This document shows positions 6,731 to 14,167 of a stretch of 18,723 nucleotides of DNA, in pieces (within the stretch, counting starts at the first letter, position 1; each line of letters begins with the position of its first letter). Below the pieces are notes generated by a model, which did no database searches, was not told the DNA's origin, and was given only the letters and a program-made list of their open reading frames with translations. Source of the DNA: Bacillota bacterium. Its GTDB lineage: Bacteria; Bacillota; Clostridia; Lachnospirales; Lachnospiraceae. The position numbers and the translations under genes are program-made. Location: assembly GCA_023415595.1 (NCBI GenBank), contig JAEZJW010000120.1, positions 1 to 18,723 on the forward strand. Reading direction: 5' to 3'.

Positions 6731-8326
6731 ATGGGAATCATGGAAAGACCATCTGTCAGTACATTGGCTGATGGAGGAAGATATTGGGAGCATGAGTACG
6801 AGAGATTCTTTCTTAAGACGTACATACCTGCAAATGATATTGATGGACAGACGAATAATTATTGCTTTCGGGCTCCGTTACTGTTGGTCTTTGAAGAAAA
6901 CAGGCAGAGCAGGGATGAGGCAATTGATTTTGCGGGGAAGAGCGGATTAGCTGATATTGCGGCTGCAGTGGATTCAAGTGTTCTTTTTATTTATCCGACT
7001 GAGGAAGGTGGGTGGAAGAATGCAACAGAGGAGTTATATGCGTCCGTGATAGCTGAAGTTAAAATGGATCCCCGCTATTCTGATGGAATTGCCGAAATAC
7101 ATAATTTCTTTACACGCGAGTTCAAGGGCTATTTTGTAAGAGGTACAATATTCAGAGCGGATATTTATAGTTATGGAGAGTCGGCAGATTATGTTGCCAA
7201 GAATCTGCTGAAAACAATCAATGGTGAGTATCTCTGGGGCCCGGGTGAGATTACTCCTGCTATGTGCTCCATGCAGAATCTGAGTGTTATTCCTGCACCG
7301 GAGCGTAAGGATATAGCAATACTCAGTGTTGGCAATTCTGATGAAATCAATGAAGCCTTTCAGGATTGTACGAATCTGCTGATTAAGTCAGAGCCTGACT
7401 ACAGGAATGACTTTAAATCCTTTGTCCGCAAGTTTAAGATGTGGTGTGGTAATATGGAGCTTGAGCCTGATTTTGAAGCAATGAACATGACAGAGGAAGC
7501 CGGTAGTGTAATTGTAAAGACCTCGCCTGATAATAGAGGTGTATTCAAGGATACAGAAGAGCATAAGGTTGGATATTTTGCCTACTACAATAATGATATC
7601 TTTGATCAGGGACCTGTCCCACTGCTTATGGGATTTCATGGTGGCGGTGATTCCTCGATGTATCTGACCTTTGTTGCAGGATGGTATGAAATCGCACATA
7701 GATATGGTTTCCTGTATGTTTCACTTGAGAATCATCAGAATGTAACAGCTACAGAAGTTTTAGAGGTAATTGAGCATCTCAAGAAACGCTACAATATAGA
7801 TGAGCATCGTATCTATGCAACGGGATTTTCAATGGGCAGTGGGAAAACCTGGGATATGTATCAGGAGTATCCTTCCGTTTTCGCAGGGCTTGCTCCTGCG
7901 AGTGCACTGTTCCCGGTGAAGAATAATCCATTCAGTCCTCCTCTCGGTGACAGACTGAATAGGACTGTTCCTGTTCCGATTTTCTATTCGGGCGGTGAAA
8001 GCTCACATCTGCCTGAATTACCCTTCCAGGCAGATTCGGCTTTGGAAAGGATACAGTATGCTGCAGAGGTCAATAAGTGCAAGGCTACATTTGACCTTAC
8101 CTACGATAATAAGGACAATTGGGCAGATCCTATCTGGGGTGTTTCCGGTGATCGTATCGAGAAGCTTTACGATGAGTCCAGGGGAAGCTGTCTGACCATT
8201 CATTTCTTTGACAGCGAAGATGGTGTTTGCCGAACTGCATTTGCAAGTGTCAGTGGACAGGTACATGAGTGCAGACATCATACCTGCGAGAATGCATGGA
8301 AGTTTATATCGCAATTTACCAGGTAA
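6731..8326 (+). CDS. Two-lobed alpha/beta hydrolase, PHB-depolymerase/feruloyl-esterase-like
   Basis: The 531-residue protein has no signal peptide, so it is probably cytoplasmic. The C-terminal lobe (about 270-531) has the hallmarks of LpqC/PHB-depolymerase-type esterases. These are an oxyanion block GFHGGGDSS (residues 301-309), the nucleophile elbow ATGFSMGSG with Ser367, and a C-terminal His in CRHHTCENAWKF (His516/517). The N-terminal lobe (about 30-200) follows the same order in weakened form: APLLLVFEE, SSVLFIYPTEEGGW and YSYGESADYVA. In that lobe the elbow is GESAD (Ser151), and no HGGG block or partner His is evident. The likely reaction is ester hydrolysis, perhaps of acetyl or feruloyl groups on imported sugars; the substrate is inferred only loosely from the divergent sugar-binding protein gene. 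AGGAGG lies 7 nt upstream of the ATG. Confidence 0.75.
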   Translation: MGIMERPSVSTLADGGRYWEHEYERFFLKTYIPANDIDGQTNNYCFRAPLLLVFEENRQSRDEAIDFAGKSGLADIAAAVDSSVLFIYPTEEGGWKNATEELYASVIAEVKMDPRYSDGIAEIHNFFTREFKGYFVRGTIFRADIYSYGESADYVAKNLLKTINGEYLWGPGEITPAMCSMQNLSVIPAPERKDIAILSVGNSDEINEAFQDCTNLLIKSEPDYRNDFKSFVRKFKMWCGNMELEPDFEAMNMTEEAGSVIVKTSPDNRGVFKDTEEHKVGYFAYYNNDIFDQGPVPLLMGFHGGGDSSMYLTFVAGWYEIAHRYGFLYVSLENHQNVTATEVLEVIEHLKKRYNIDEHRIYATGFSMGSGKTWDMYQEYPSVFAGLAPASALFPVKNNPFSPPLGDRLNRTVPVPIFYSGGESSHLPELPFQADSALERIQYAAEVNKCKATFDLTYDNKDNWADPIWGVSGDRIEKLYDESRGSCLTIHFFDSEDGVCRTAFASVSGQVHECRHHTCENAWKFISQFTR

Positions 8327-8432
8327 CAAGGTGGAAAATTTATCTTCACAAATCAGATTGTAAATAACGATGTCTTAATGCAACTTAGCATTTGCGAAGC
8401 AGATGTAAAATGATATTAAATCAATCAATGTT

Positions 8433-8479
8433 GAGAGCTTACAATCCAGTCAACCAGTCAAACGGTATTGTAGGCTCTC
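8433..8479 (+). terminator. Possible terminator after the esterase gene
   Basis: GAGAGCTTACAAT (8433-8445) pairs with ATTGTAGGCTCTC (8467-8479) over 13 bp with one G-U, around a 21-nt loop that contains the direct repeat CCAGTCAA/CCAGTCAAA. The stem is followed by TTCTTAT, a weak U-tract. The rest of the 332-bp gap 8327-8658 holds the promoter at about 8600-8626 and nothing else I can support. Confidence 0.5.
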
Positions 8480-8597
8480 TTCTTATGTATAATCAGGACT
8501 TATGACGAATAGGATGGACCAGATAGGACAATATGAGGTTTCATGCAGTTACAGGCGGCAATTCAAGTGTCTTTTCATGTTATTTTATGAAATTCTA

Positions 8598-8626
8598 TGT
8601 TGTTTTTTATCAGAATGTGTTAAAAT
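8598..8626 (+). promoter_or_regulatory. Candidate promoter of the deacetylase gene
   Basis: A TG-extended -10, TGTTAAAAT (8618-8626), has a weak -35 region TGTTGTTT upstream. It lies about 33 nt before the start codon. Confidence 0.5.
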
Positions 8627-8646
8627 AATATCAGTGAAAAAGAGCT

Positions 8647-8654
8647 AGGGGTGA
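8647..8654 (+). promoter_or_regulatory. Ribosome binding site for a TTG start
   Basis: AGGGGTGA lies 4 nt before TTG at 8659. The next in-frame ATG (8671) has AGGAGG only 2 nt upstream, too close for normal initiation. This favours TTG, but not decisively. Confidence 0.5.
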
Positions 8655-8658
8655 TGAC

Positions 8659-10044
8659 TTGCAGGAGGGAATGAAAGTTAACGAAAAAGAGACAGAGAAG
8701 AGCGTCGGGGGGAAAGACGCTGCTTGGCACAGAAGAAGAATTAAACGTATGAAGATAGCCATTATTGTGGTTGTCATCCTACTTCTCATACTACCGACAA
8801 TCTGTTGCATCTATTTAGGCCTCAGAGTCAGCAGGCTTCAGAATCAGGTGGAGGGATTAGTCAGAATCCATATGGAAGAAACTGCGCAGGCTTCCGGAGA
8901 CAAGGAGGATGAGAGCAGTTATGCCTATGCCGCTGTGCGTAAACCTTCTGACGAGGTGCTGTCTGATCAATTGGAAGAGGTGCCTGGGATTCAATCGAAT
9001 AGCGAGATACAGGGACAGGTGAATATAGTTGATTCGTTTCCCGGGGCGGATACCGTTCAGGATCCCGAAGCTATGGAGCAGACTGCTTCAGAGTCGGCCA
9101 TACAGGCAGGGGTTCCGGTGTATGATCCTTCGGCTTCCACATATCCCACAGAGAACGGAAGCGGGACCGATGGTAACCTGTTGTCGTATTCAAATGATAC
9201 TCCGACAATAGGAAGCAGTCAGTTAGCTCCGGGTACATACCCTACAGACTCCGTTGGAGATGAAACAGAGGTTTCCTCCGATAAGGCAGCCGGGACGACA
9301 GATCCGAATAACAGCACGGACATCGAAGATAATAAGCAGGTTACCGATACTACGACGGAGACGAAGTCCGAAGACGGTGAGGTTAAGATAAACAGTACCG
9401 GAATTTATGCAGGGAAGCAGGTTTATTTAACCTTTGATGACGGCCCCAGTATCTATACCGATGAGATTCTTGGTATCCTTGATGAATATGGTGTAAAGGC
9501 TACATTTTTCGTAATTGGCAAGAAGGATAAGGAAGCCAAACGGCTTTACCGTAAAATTATTGAGAATGGGCATACTCTGGGTATGCATTCCTATTCCCAT
9601 GTCTATAAACAAATCTATAATTCTGAAGAAGATTTTGATAAGGACTTTACAAAACTATGGAAATTGTTATATGATACTACTGGGTACATGCCTACGATTT
9701 ACCGTTTTCCGGGTGGCAGCGGCAATATGGTCAATCAGCACGGCATGGAAGAATTCTTACGGTATCTGAAGAATAAATCGATCGTTTATTATGACTGGAA
9801 TGTGGACAACGGTGATGCTACCGGAACTGAATTCACAAAAGAGCAATTATCTGAACATATTCTGGAGGGTGTAGCCGCAAAGAAGAGATCCATCGTATTA
9901 TTACATGATGCACAGGGTAAGCGGACGACAGTGGATTCCCTTCCGACTGTACTTAACGCTTTACTCTCCGGAGGGGCTGAGGTGCTGCCGCTGACTGAGG
10001 AAGTCGCACCAATTCAACAGATAAAGGCTGAAGACGTGAAATAA
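8659..10044 (+). CDS. Membrane-anchored polysaccharide (peptidoglycan) deacetylase, NodB family
   Basis: The 461-residue protein has a short basic cytoplasmic N-terminus (HRRRIKRMK), one membrane segment (about 33-55), a long low-complexity Ser/Thr/Asp/Glu-rich stalk (about 70-245) and a NodB domain (about 253-450). All five carbohydrate-esterase-4 motifs are present: TFDDGP (258-263, base Asp260 and metal Asp261), HSYSH (310-314, metal His310/His314), RFPGGSGN (349-356), the DWNVDNGD block and LLHD with His416. It should remove N-acetyl groups from a wall sugar outside the membrane; PgdA-like peptidoglycan deacetylation, giving lysozyme resistance, is the likeliest role, but the substrate is inferred. 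Its stop is 27 bp before the bactofilin gene, so the two are probably co-transcribed. Confidence 0.9.
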   Translation: MQEGMKVNEKETEKSVGGKDAAWHRRRIKRMKIAIIVVVILLLILPTICCIYLGLRVSRLQNQVEGLVRIHMEETAQASGDKEDESSYAYAAVRKPSDEVLSDQLEEVPGIQSNSEIQGQVNIVDSFPGADTVQDPEAMEQTASESAIQAGVPVYDPSASTYPTENGSGTDGNLLSYSNDTPTIGSSQLAPGTYPTDSVGDETEVSSDKAAGTTDPNNSTDIEDNKQVTDTTTETKSEDGEVKINSTGIYAGKQVYLTFDDGPSIYTDEILGILDEYGVKATFFVIGKKDKEAKRLYRKIIENGHTLGMHSYSHVYKQIYNSEEDFDKDFTKLWKLLYDTTGYMPTIYRFPGGSGNMVNQHGMEEFLRYLKNKSIVYYDWNVDNGDATGTEFTKEQLSEHILEGVAAKKRSIVLLHDAQGKRTTVDSLPTVLNALLSGGAEVLPLTEEVAPIQQIKAEDVK

Positions 10045-10071
10045 TCCATTACATAGGGAGGTAATACGCTG

Positions 10072-10926
10072 ATGAGCTTTTTTAAGGAATTTAAGGAGGA
10101 CTTATCCCAGGCAATGAATGAACTTATCCCGGAGGATTTACATCCGGAGGAAGATACCGATGAGCAGATCGTGAATACATTAGAAGCCGATGAAGCTGCA
10201 CAGGCTTCCGATAATGAAAAAATGCTGGAGCTGATTGACGAGTTTACAAGCGAAGAGACCCCATCTGAAGATATTTTGGCAGAGAAAGAACAGCCTGAGG
10301 ATGATACGGAAGAATCAGAAGATAATATATCATTAGAAATAATTGAGGAAGAGGGCGATGATATGGATGAGAATATCGATTTAGAGTTATTGGATGTTTT
10401 AAATGCTGAGGAAGAGGCAGTACCTCAGGAGGAAGTCAAGGAAAAGGCTGCTCCGAAGCTTAAGGCAGCTTCTGTGGCAAATGATGATGAAGTTACGGTA
10501 ATCTCCAAGGGTACAACAATTAACGGAAGCATCTCCTCAGAGGGCTCTCTGGATATTATGGGAAGCATTACCGGAGATATTGAGTGCCTCGGTAAATTAT
10601 CCATTACCGGTAAGGTCAACGGTAACTCCTCCGCTGCGGAAGTTTATGTAAATACCGAGCGTATGGAAGGCTGTATCAACAGTGAGGGCAGTGTTAAGAT
10701 CGGACTCGGTACAGTTGTAATCGGTGATATCATCGCTACCTCCGGTGTCATTGCAGGTGCCGTAAAGGGTGAGATCGACGTCAATGGACCTATCGTAATT
10801 GACTCAACTGCAATCATTAAGGGCAATATTAAGGCAAAATCAGTACAGATCAATAACGGTGCAGTCATTGAAGGCTTCTGTTCCTTAAGCTACTCCGCAG
10901 TGGATGTGGACAATATTTTTGAATAG
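10072..10926 (+). CDS. Bactofilin family cytoskeletal protein
   Basis: The 284-residue protein has a very acidic, probably disordered N-terminal half (to about residue 135). A bactofilin (DUF583) domain follows at about 140-270: VISKGTTINGSISSEGSLDI, then short Gly/Ile/Val-rich repeats such as GSITGDIECLGKLSITGKV and GEIDVNGPIVIDSTAIIKG. These are the rungs of a right-handed beta-helix. Bactofilins polymerise without nucleotide and place cell-wall enzymes at defined sites. The acidic N-terminal extension is much longer than in minimal bactofilins of about 130-180 residues. The adjacent upstream wall deacetylase suggests that it scaffolds that enzyme; this is inference. AGGGAGGT precedes ATG at 10072, and GAG-rich codons make the 5' half purine-rich. 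Confidence 0.9.
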   Translation: MSFFKEFKEDLSQAMNELIPEDLHPEEDTDEQIVNTLEADEAAQASDNEKMLELIDEFTSEETPSEDILAEKEQPEDDTEESEDNISLEIIEEEGDDMDENIDLELLDVLNAEEEAVPQEEVKEKAAPKLKAASVANDDEVTVISKGTTINGSISSEGSLDIMGSITGDIECLGKLSITGKVNGNSSAAEVYVNTERMEGCINSEGSVKIGLGTVVIGDIIATSGVIAGAVKGEIDVNGPIVIDSTAIIKGNIKAKSVQINNGAVIEGFCSLSYSAVDVDNIFE

Positions 10927-10951
10927 ATTTTATAGTTCTATTCATAACATC

Positions 10952-10991
10952 GGATGAAGCGCTTGCCAATTCATCCTGCATGTGATACATT
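10952..10991 (+). promoter_or_regulatory. Promoter of pyrH with overlapping inverted repeat
   Basis: TTGCCA (10963-10968), a 17-bp spacer and TACATT (10986-10991) preceded by TGA form an extended -10 promoter. The inverted repeat GGATGAA (10952-10958) / TTCATCC (10970-10976) straddles the -35 box, so it could be an operator, or a short hairpin at the end of the bactofilin message. It has no U-tract. Confidence 0.5.
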
Positions 10992-11037
10992 ATGTTCCGG
11001 ATAGTTTTAAGAACTAGTAAGCTGGAGGCATACGTAA

Positions 11038-11742
11038 ATGAAAGAATTTAAACGGGTATTATTGAAACTAAGCGGAGAAGCTTTGGCCGGGGATAAGAGA
11101 ACCGGCTTTGACGAAGCAACCTGTATCGGTGTTGCCAGGCAGGTAAAGCAGCTGGTGGAACAGGGGATAGAGGTAAGCATTGTCACCGGTGGGGGTAATT
11201 TCTGGAGAGGACGGACCAGTGAAAACATTGACCGCACGAAAGCGGATCAGATCGGAATGCTGGCTACCGTTATGAATTGTATCTATGTATCGGAGATCTT
11301 CCGGTATGTGGGGATTCCAACCGAGGTTTTCACTCCCTTCACCTGCGGAAGCATGACGAAGCTTTTCTCTAAGGATGAGGTTATCAGCTGCATGAAGAAG
11401 GGCGGAGTGGCATTCTTAGCAGGAGGAACCGGTCACCCGTATTTTACCACAGATACTCCAACAGCGCTCAGAGCCGCAGAGCTGGACTGTGATATTATCT
11501 TAATGGCAAGAAACATTGACGGAGTATACGACTGTGATCCGAAGCTGAATAAGGATGCGAAGAAATTCGATGTGATCCCGATGCAGCAGGTCCTGGATCA
11601 GAAGCTGGGTATTATTGATCTGACAGCTACCGTACTCTGTCTGGAGAATAAGATACCTGTCCTGCTGTTCGGACTTTGCGAGGAAAACAGCATTGTGAAG
11701 GCGGCAAAGGGACAGTCAAACGGGACAACAATCACCGTATAA
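11038..11742 (+). CDS. pyrH: UMP kinase
   Basis: The 234-residue protein, the normal length for bacterial UMP kinase, phosphorylates UMP to UDP with ATP in the cytoplasm. It belongs to the amino-acid-kinase fold. Visible motifs are the P-loop-like LLKLSGEAL (8-16), the nucleotide-binding VTGGGNFWRG (49-58), the UMP site GTGHPYFTTDTPTALRAAE and the ATP-side DGVYDCDPK. CTGGAGG lies 9 nt before the ATG. It is followed 58 bp later by frr, as in most bacteria. rpsB and tsf, which usually precede pyrH, are not here. Confidence 0.97.
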   Translation: MKEFKRVLLKLSGEALAGDKRTGFDEATCIGVARQVKQLVEQGIEVSIVTGGGNFWRGRTSENIDRTKADQIGMLATVMNCIYVSEIFRYVGIPTEVFTPFTCGSMTKLFSKDEVISCMKKGGVAFLAGGTGHPYFTTDTPTALRAAELDCDIILMARNIDGVYDCDPKLNKDAKKFDVIPMQQVLDQKLGIIDLTATVLCLENKIPVLLFGLCEENSIVKAAKGQSNGTTITV

Positions 11743-11800
11743 AAAGAGGATACAGTATTACGGCTTTGGCCGAAATTAGTATGAATTGGAGGGATCCTGA

Positions 11801-12355
11801 ATGGATGCTAGATTAGATCAATTTTACCAGAAAATGGGGAAGTCATTGGATACCTTAAAAGAAGAATATTCCACTATCCGTGCAGGAAGGGCTAATCCAC
11901 ATCTTCTTGATAGGCTGAAGATAGATTATTATGGACAACCTTCTTCCCTGCAGGCAGTTGCCAACATCTCCGTCCCCGAGGCAAGGGTAATTCAGATTCA
12001 ACCCTGGGAAAGTAAATTAATCAAGGATATCGAGAAGGCTATCCTGGCTTCTGACTTAGGCCTTACACCGAGCAACGATGGAAGGGTGATCCGCCTGGTA
12101 TTTCCGGAGCTGACCGAGGAGAGAAGAAAAGATCTGGTAAAGGATGTTAAGAAGAAGGCAGAGAATGCGAAGGTTGCGATCCGGAATATCAGAAGGGATG
12201 CTAATGAATTATTCAAGAAGCAGAACAAAGCCAGTGAGATTTCCGAGGATGAATTCAAACACCTGGAGGATGAATGCCAGAAGCTCACAGATCGTTTTAT
12301 CGTAGAGATTGACAAACTCATGGAGGATAAGTCCAAGGAGATCCTTACGGTATAA
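11801..12355 (+). CDS. frr: Ribosome recycling factor
   Basis: The 184-residue protein matches the standard RRF length of about 185. It splits post-termination ribosomes together with EF-G. Signature blocks are STIRAGRANPHLLDRLKIDYYG, SVPEARVIQIQPWE, the GLTPSNDGRVIRLVFPELTEERR region and KKAENAKVAIRNIRRDANE in the long helical domain. TTGGAGGG precedes the ATG. It is the second gene of the core block and is expressed with pyrH. Confidence 0.97.
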   Translation: MDARLDQFYQKMGKSLDTLKEEYSTIRAGRANPHLLDRLKIDYYGQPSSLQAVANISVPEARVIQIQPWESKLIKDIEKAILASDLGLTPSNDGRVIRLVFPELTEERRKDLVKDVKKKAENAKVAIRNIRRDANELFKKQNKASEISEDEFKHLEDECQKLTDRFIVEIDKLMEDKSKEILTV

Positions 12356-12390
12356 TTCCTTTACGTCTAAGCAATACCTATAAGTTAATC

Positions 12391-12443
12391 AGGGGTGTCC
12401 GCAAAAGGGATTTAATTGGGAAAAGACCTTTTGGGGCACTCTT
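12391..12443 (+). promoter_or_regulatory. Structured element between frr and uppS
   Basis: GGGTGTCC (12393-12400) pairs with GGGCACTC (12434-12441) with two G-U pairs. Inside it AAAAGG (12403-12408) pairs with CCTTTT (12427-12432). A single extended hairpin results, about 55 nt before the uppS ribosome site. The 3' side is followed by TTCTTATAA, not a true U-tract. It may be a weak terminator, a processing site or a leader; no known riboswitch is recognised. Confidence 0.4.
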
Positions 12444-12497
12444 CTTATAAACAGAGAAATGCGCAGAGAAACTCGAGAAGCGGATTTGGTTCATAGT

Positions 12498-12501
12498 GGA
12501 G
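12498..12501 (+). promoter_or_regulatory. Ribosome binding site deciding the uppS start
   Basis: GGAG (within GTGGAG) lies 6 nt before ATG at 12508. The earlier in-frame GTG at 12496 has no ribosome site and is itself part of this one. Confidence 0.75.
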
Positions 12502-12507
12502 AATATT

Positions 12508-13224
12508 ATGCAGGATAATGAGTTGAATATTCCGAAGCATGTTGCTATTATACTGGACGGCAACGGCAGATGGGCAAAGAAAAGAAGAATGCCCAGAAAT
12601 TACGGACATACCCAGGGCAGCAAGGTCGTTGAAAAAATATGTGAAGATGCATATCATATGGGAATTGAGTATCTGACCGTATATGCTTTCTCGACAGAGA
12701 ACTGGCGGCGTCCGAAGGAAGAAGTGGATGCTCTGATGAAGCTTCTTGGGAATTACCTTGAAACCAGTATCAAGACCAGCGCTAAGAATAATATGAAGGT
12801 ACGGATAATTGGAGATACCTCTGTGCTTTCCGATGGAATCAGAAGAAGCATTGATGAACTTGAGAAAGCTTCCGCTAATAATACCGGACTTAATTTCCAG
12901 GTGGCAATTAATTACGGGAGCAGGGATGAGATCCTGAGGGCGGTTAAAGCAATCTCCCGGGAAGTAAAAGAGGGATCTCTTACACTTAAGGAGATCGATG
13001 AAGCATTGTTTGGCAGCTTTCTGGATACCAAAGAGATACCGGAGCCCGATTTATTGATCCGCACCAGCGGAGAACAAAGACTTTCCAACTTCTTATTATG
13101 GCAGTCTGCCTATACGGAGCTATATTTTACTGACGTACTATGGCCGGATTTTAATAAAGAGGAATTAAGGAAGGCAGTGGAATACTATAGCAGCAGAAAG
13201 AGAAAATTCGGCGCTATTTCATAG
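12508..13224 (+). CDS. uppS: Undecaprenyl diphosphate synthase (cis-prenyltransferase)
   Basis: The 238-residue protein condenses isopentenyl diphosphate onto farnesyl diphosphate to make the C55 carrier for peptidoglycan and teichoic acid synthesis. Motifs are HVAIILDGNGRWAKKR with catalytic Asp17, RNYGHTQGS, LTVYAFSTENWRRP, and the C-terminal DLLIRTSGEQRLSNFLLWQ and YTELYFTDVLWPDF. It acts at the inner face of the membrane. ATG 12508 is chosen over GTG 12496 because of the ribosome site and the family N-terminus. It is followed 26 bp later by cdsA. Its precursors come from the pathway of dxr and ispG downstream. Confidence 0.96.
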   Translation: MQDNELNIPKHVAIILDGNGRWAKKRRMPRNYGHTQGSKVVEKICEDAYHMGIEYLTVYAFSTENWRRPKEEVDALMKLLGNYLETSIKTSAKNNMKVRIIGDTSVLSDGIRRSIDELEKASANNTGLNFQVAINYGSRDEILRAVKAISREVKEGSLTLKEIDEALFGSFLDTKEIPEPDLLIRTSGEQRLSNFLLWQSAYTELYFTDVLWPDFNKEELRKAVEYYSSRKRKFGAIS

Positions 13225-13250
13225 ATAAGTGCCCTGAAGGAGGTTATACT

Positions 13251-14063
13251 ATGTTTATGGTAAGACTACGCAGCAGTGTAATCGTGCTGACCTTAACGAT
13301 TTTGTTCGTTGTTCTGGGCGGCGATGCACTCTTTACTGCTATGGGAATTATTTCCCTGATTGGTATGATGGAGTTATACAGGATCTTAAAGATCCATAAA
13401 ACCTTGCTTGGTGTATTAGGCTATCTTGCGGGAATTTCCTATTATCTGATCCTTTACTTTGATCTGAAGGAGCATTTTGTGATGATGTTCATCCTGTTCC
13501 TTCTGGTATTAATGATTTGTTATGTGCTGCAATTTCCGAAATATAATACGGAGCAGGTTTCTATCGCTTTCTTAGGACTGTTCTATGTCAGTGTGATGCT
13601 GTCCTACATATATCAGGTAAGGATTCTGGAGGACGGAGCATGGATCGTATGGCTGATCTTTATTGGAGCCTGGGGATCCGATACCTGCGCCTATTGTGTC
13701 GGTATGCTGATCGGAAAGCATAAGGTAACACCGAAGCTGAGCCCGAAGAAATCCCTGGAGGGCTGTATCGGCGGGGTACTGGGAGCAGCCTTAATCGGTT
13801 TCCTGTATGCTACGGCAGTCCGTCCCTATCTGACCGGAATCAGCCAACCGCAGCTACTATTTGCAGTGATTGGTGCTTCCTCCAGTGTGATCTCCCAGAT
13901 CGGAGATCTGGCAGCTTCGGCGATCAAGAGAAATCATGAGATCAAGGATTACGGCAAACTGATCCCCGGACACGGCGGTATCCTGGACCGTTTTGACAGC
14001 ATTATCTTTACTGCACCGATAGTATATTATCTGACTGTTATGTTCGGTAACGGTCTGTTCTAG
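13251..14063 (+). CDS. cdsA: Phosphatidate cytidylyltransferase (CDP-diglyceride synthase)
   Basis: The 270-residue polytopic membrane protein has about seven to eight hydrophobic segments. It converts phosphatidic acid and CTP to CDP-diacylglycerol, the precursor of the anionic phospholipids. The C-terminal family signature is intact: SAIKRNHEIKDYGKLIPGHG then GILDRFDS (about residues 222-250). The middle segment WGSDTCAYCVGMLIGKHK and SPKKSLEGCIGG are also typical. AGGAGGTT lies 7 nt before ATG 13251. Confidence 0.96.
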   Translation: MFMVRLRSSVIVLTLTILFVVLGGDALFTAMGIISLIGMMELYRILKIHKTLLGVLGYLAGISYYLILYFDLKEHFVMMFILFLLVLMICYVLQFPKYNTEQVSIAFLGLFYVSVMLSYIYQVRILEDGAWIVWLIFIGAWGSDTCAYCVGMLIGKHKVTPKLSPKKSLEGCIGGVLGAALIGFLYATAVRPYLTGISQPQLLFAVIGASSSVISQIGDLAASAIKRNHEIKDYGKLIPGHGGILDRFDSIIFTAPIVYYLTVMFGNGLF

Positions 14064-14100
14064 AAGAAGCGAATTAAGATCCATAAATAATTATTTTGCT

Positions 14101-14117
14101 CCGGCTGTTGCAGCCGG
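14101..14117 (+). other. Small perfect hairpin between cdsA and dxr
   Basis: CCGGCTG-TTG-CAGCCGG is a 7-bp GC-rich stem with a 3-nt loop in the 104-bp gap. It is followed by CATCTTAAC, with no U-tract, so it is at best a pausing or processing site within the operon. Confidence 0.5.
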
Positions 14118-14153
14118 CATCTTAACAGATGAATAAAATGGATATTGACAGCT

Positions 14154-14158
14154 GGAGG
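14154..14158 (+). promoter_or_regulatory. Ribosome binding site deciding the dxr start
   Basis: GGAGG lies 9 nt before ATG at 14168. The upstream in-frame ATG at 14129 lacks a ribosome site and would add 13 residues not expected in the family. Confidence 0.8.
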
Positions 14159-14167
14159 ATAAAGCAT

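Noticed and set aside
7388..7699. Minus-strand 103-residue frame inside the esterase gene
   Set aside because: It is a shadow of the well-supported plus-strand gene, with no start context or domain.
12496..12507. GTG 12496 as the uppS start
   Set aside because: It lies inside the ribosome site of ATG 12508 and has none of its own.
14129..14167. ATG 14129 as the dxr start
   Set aside because: The added 13 residues include the translated ribosome site, and the family starts at MKKIAVLGSTG.
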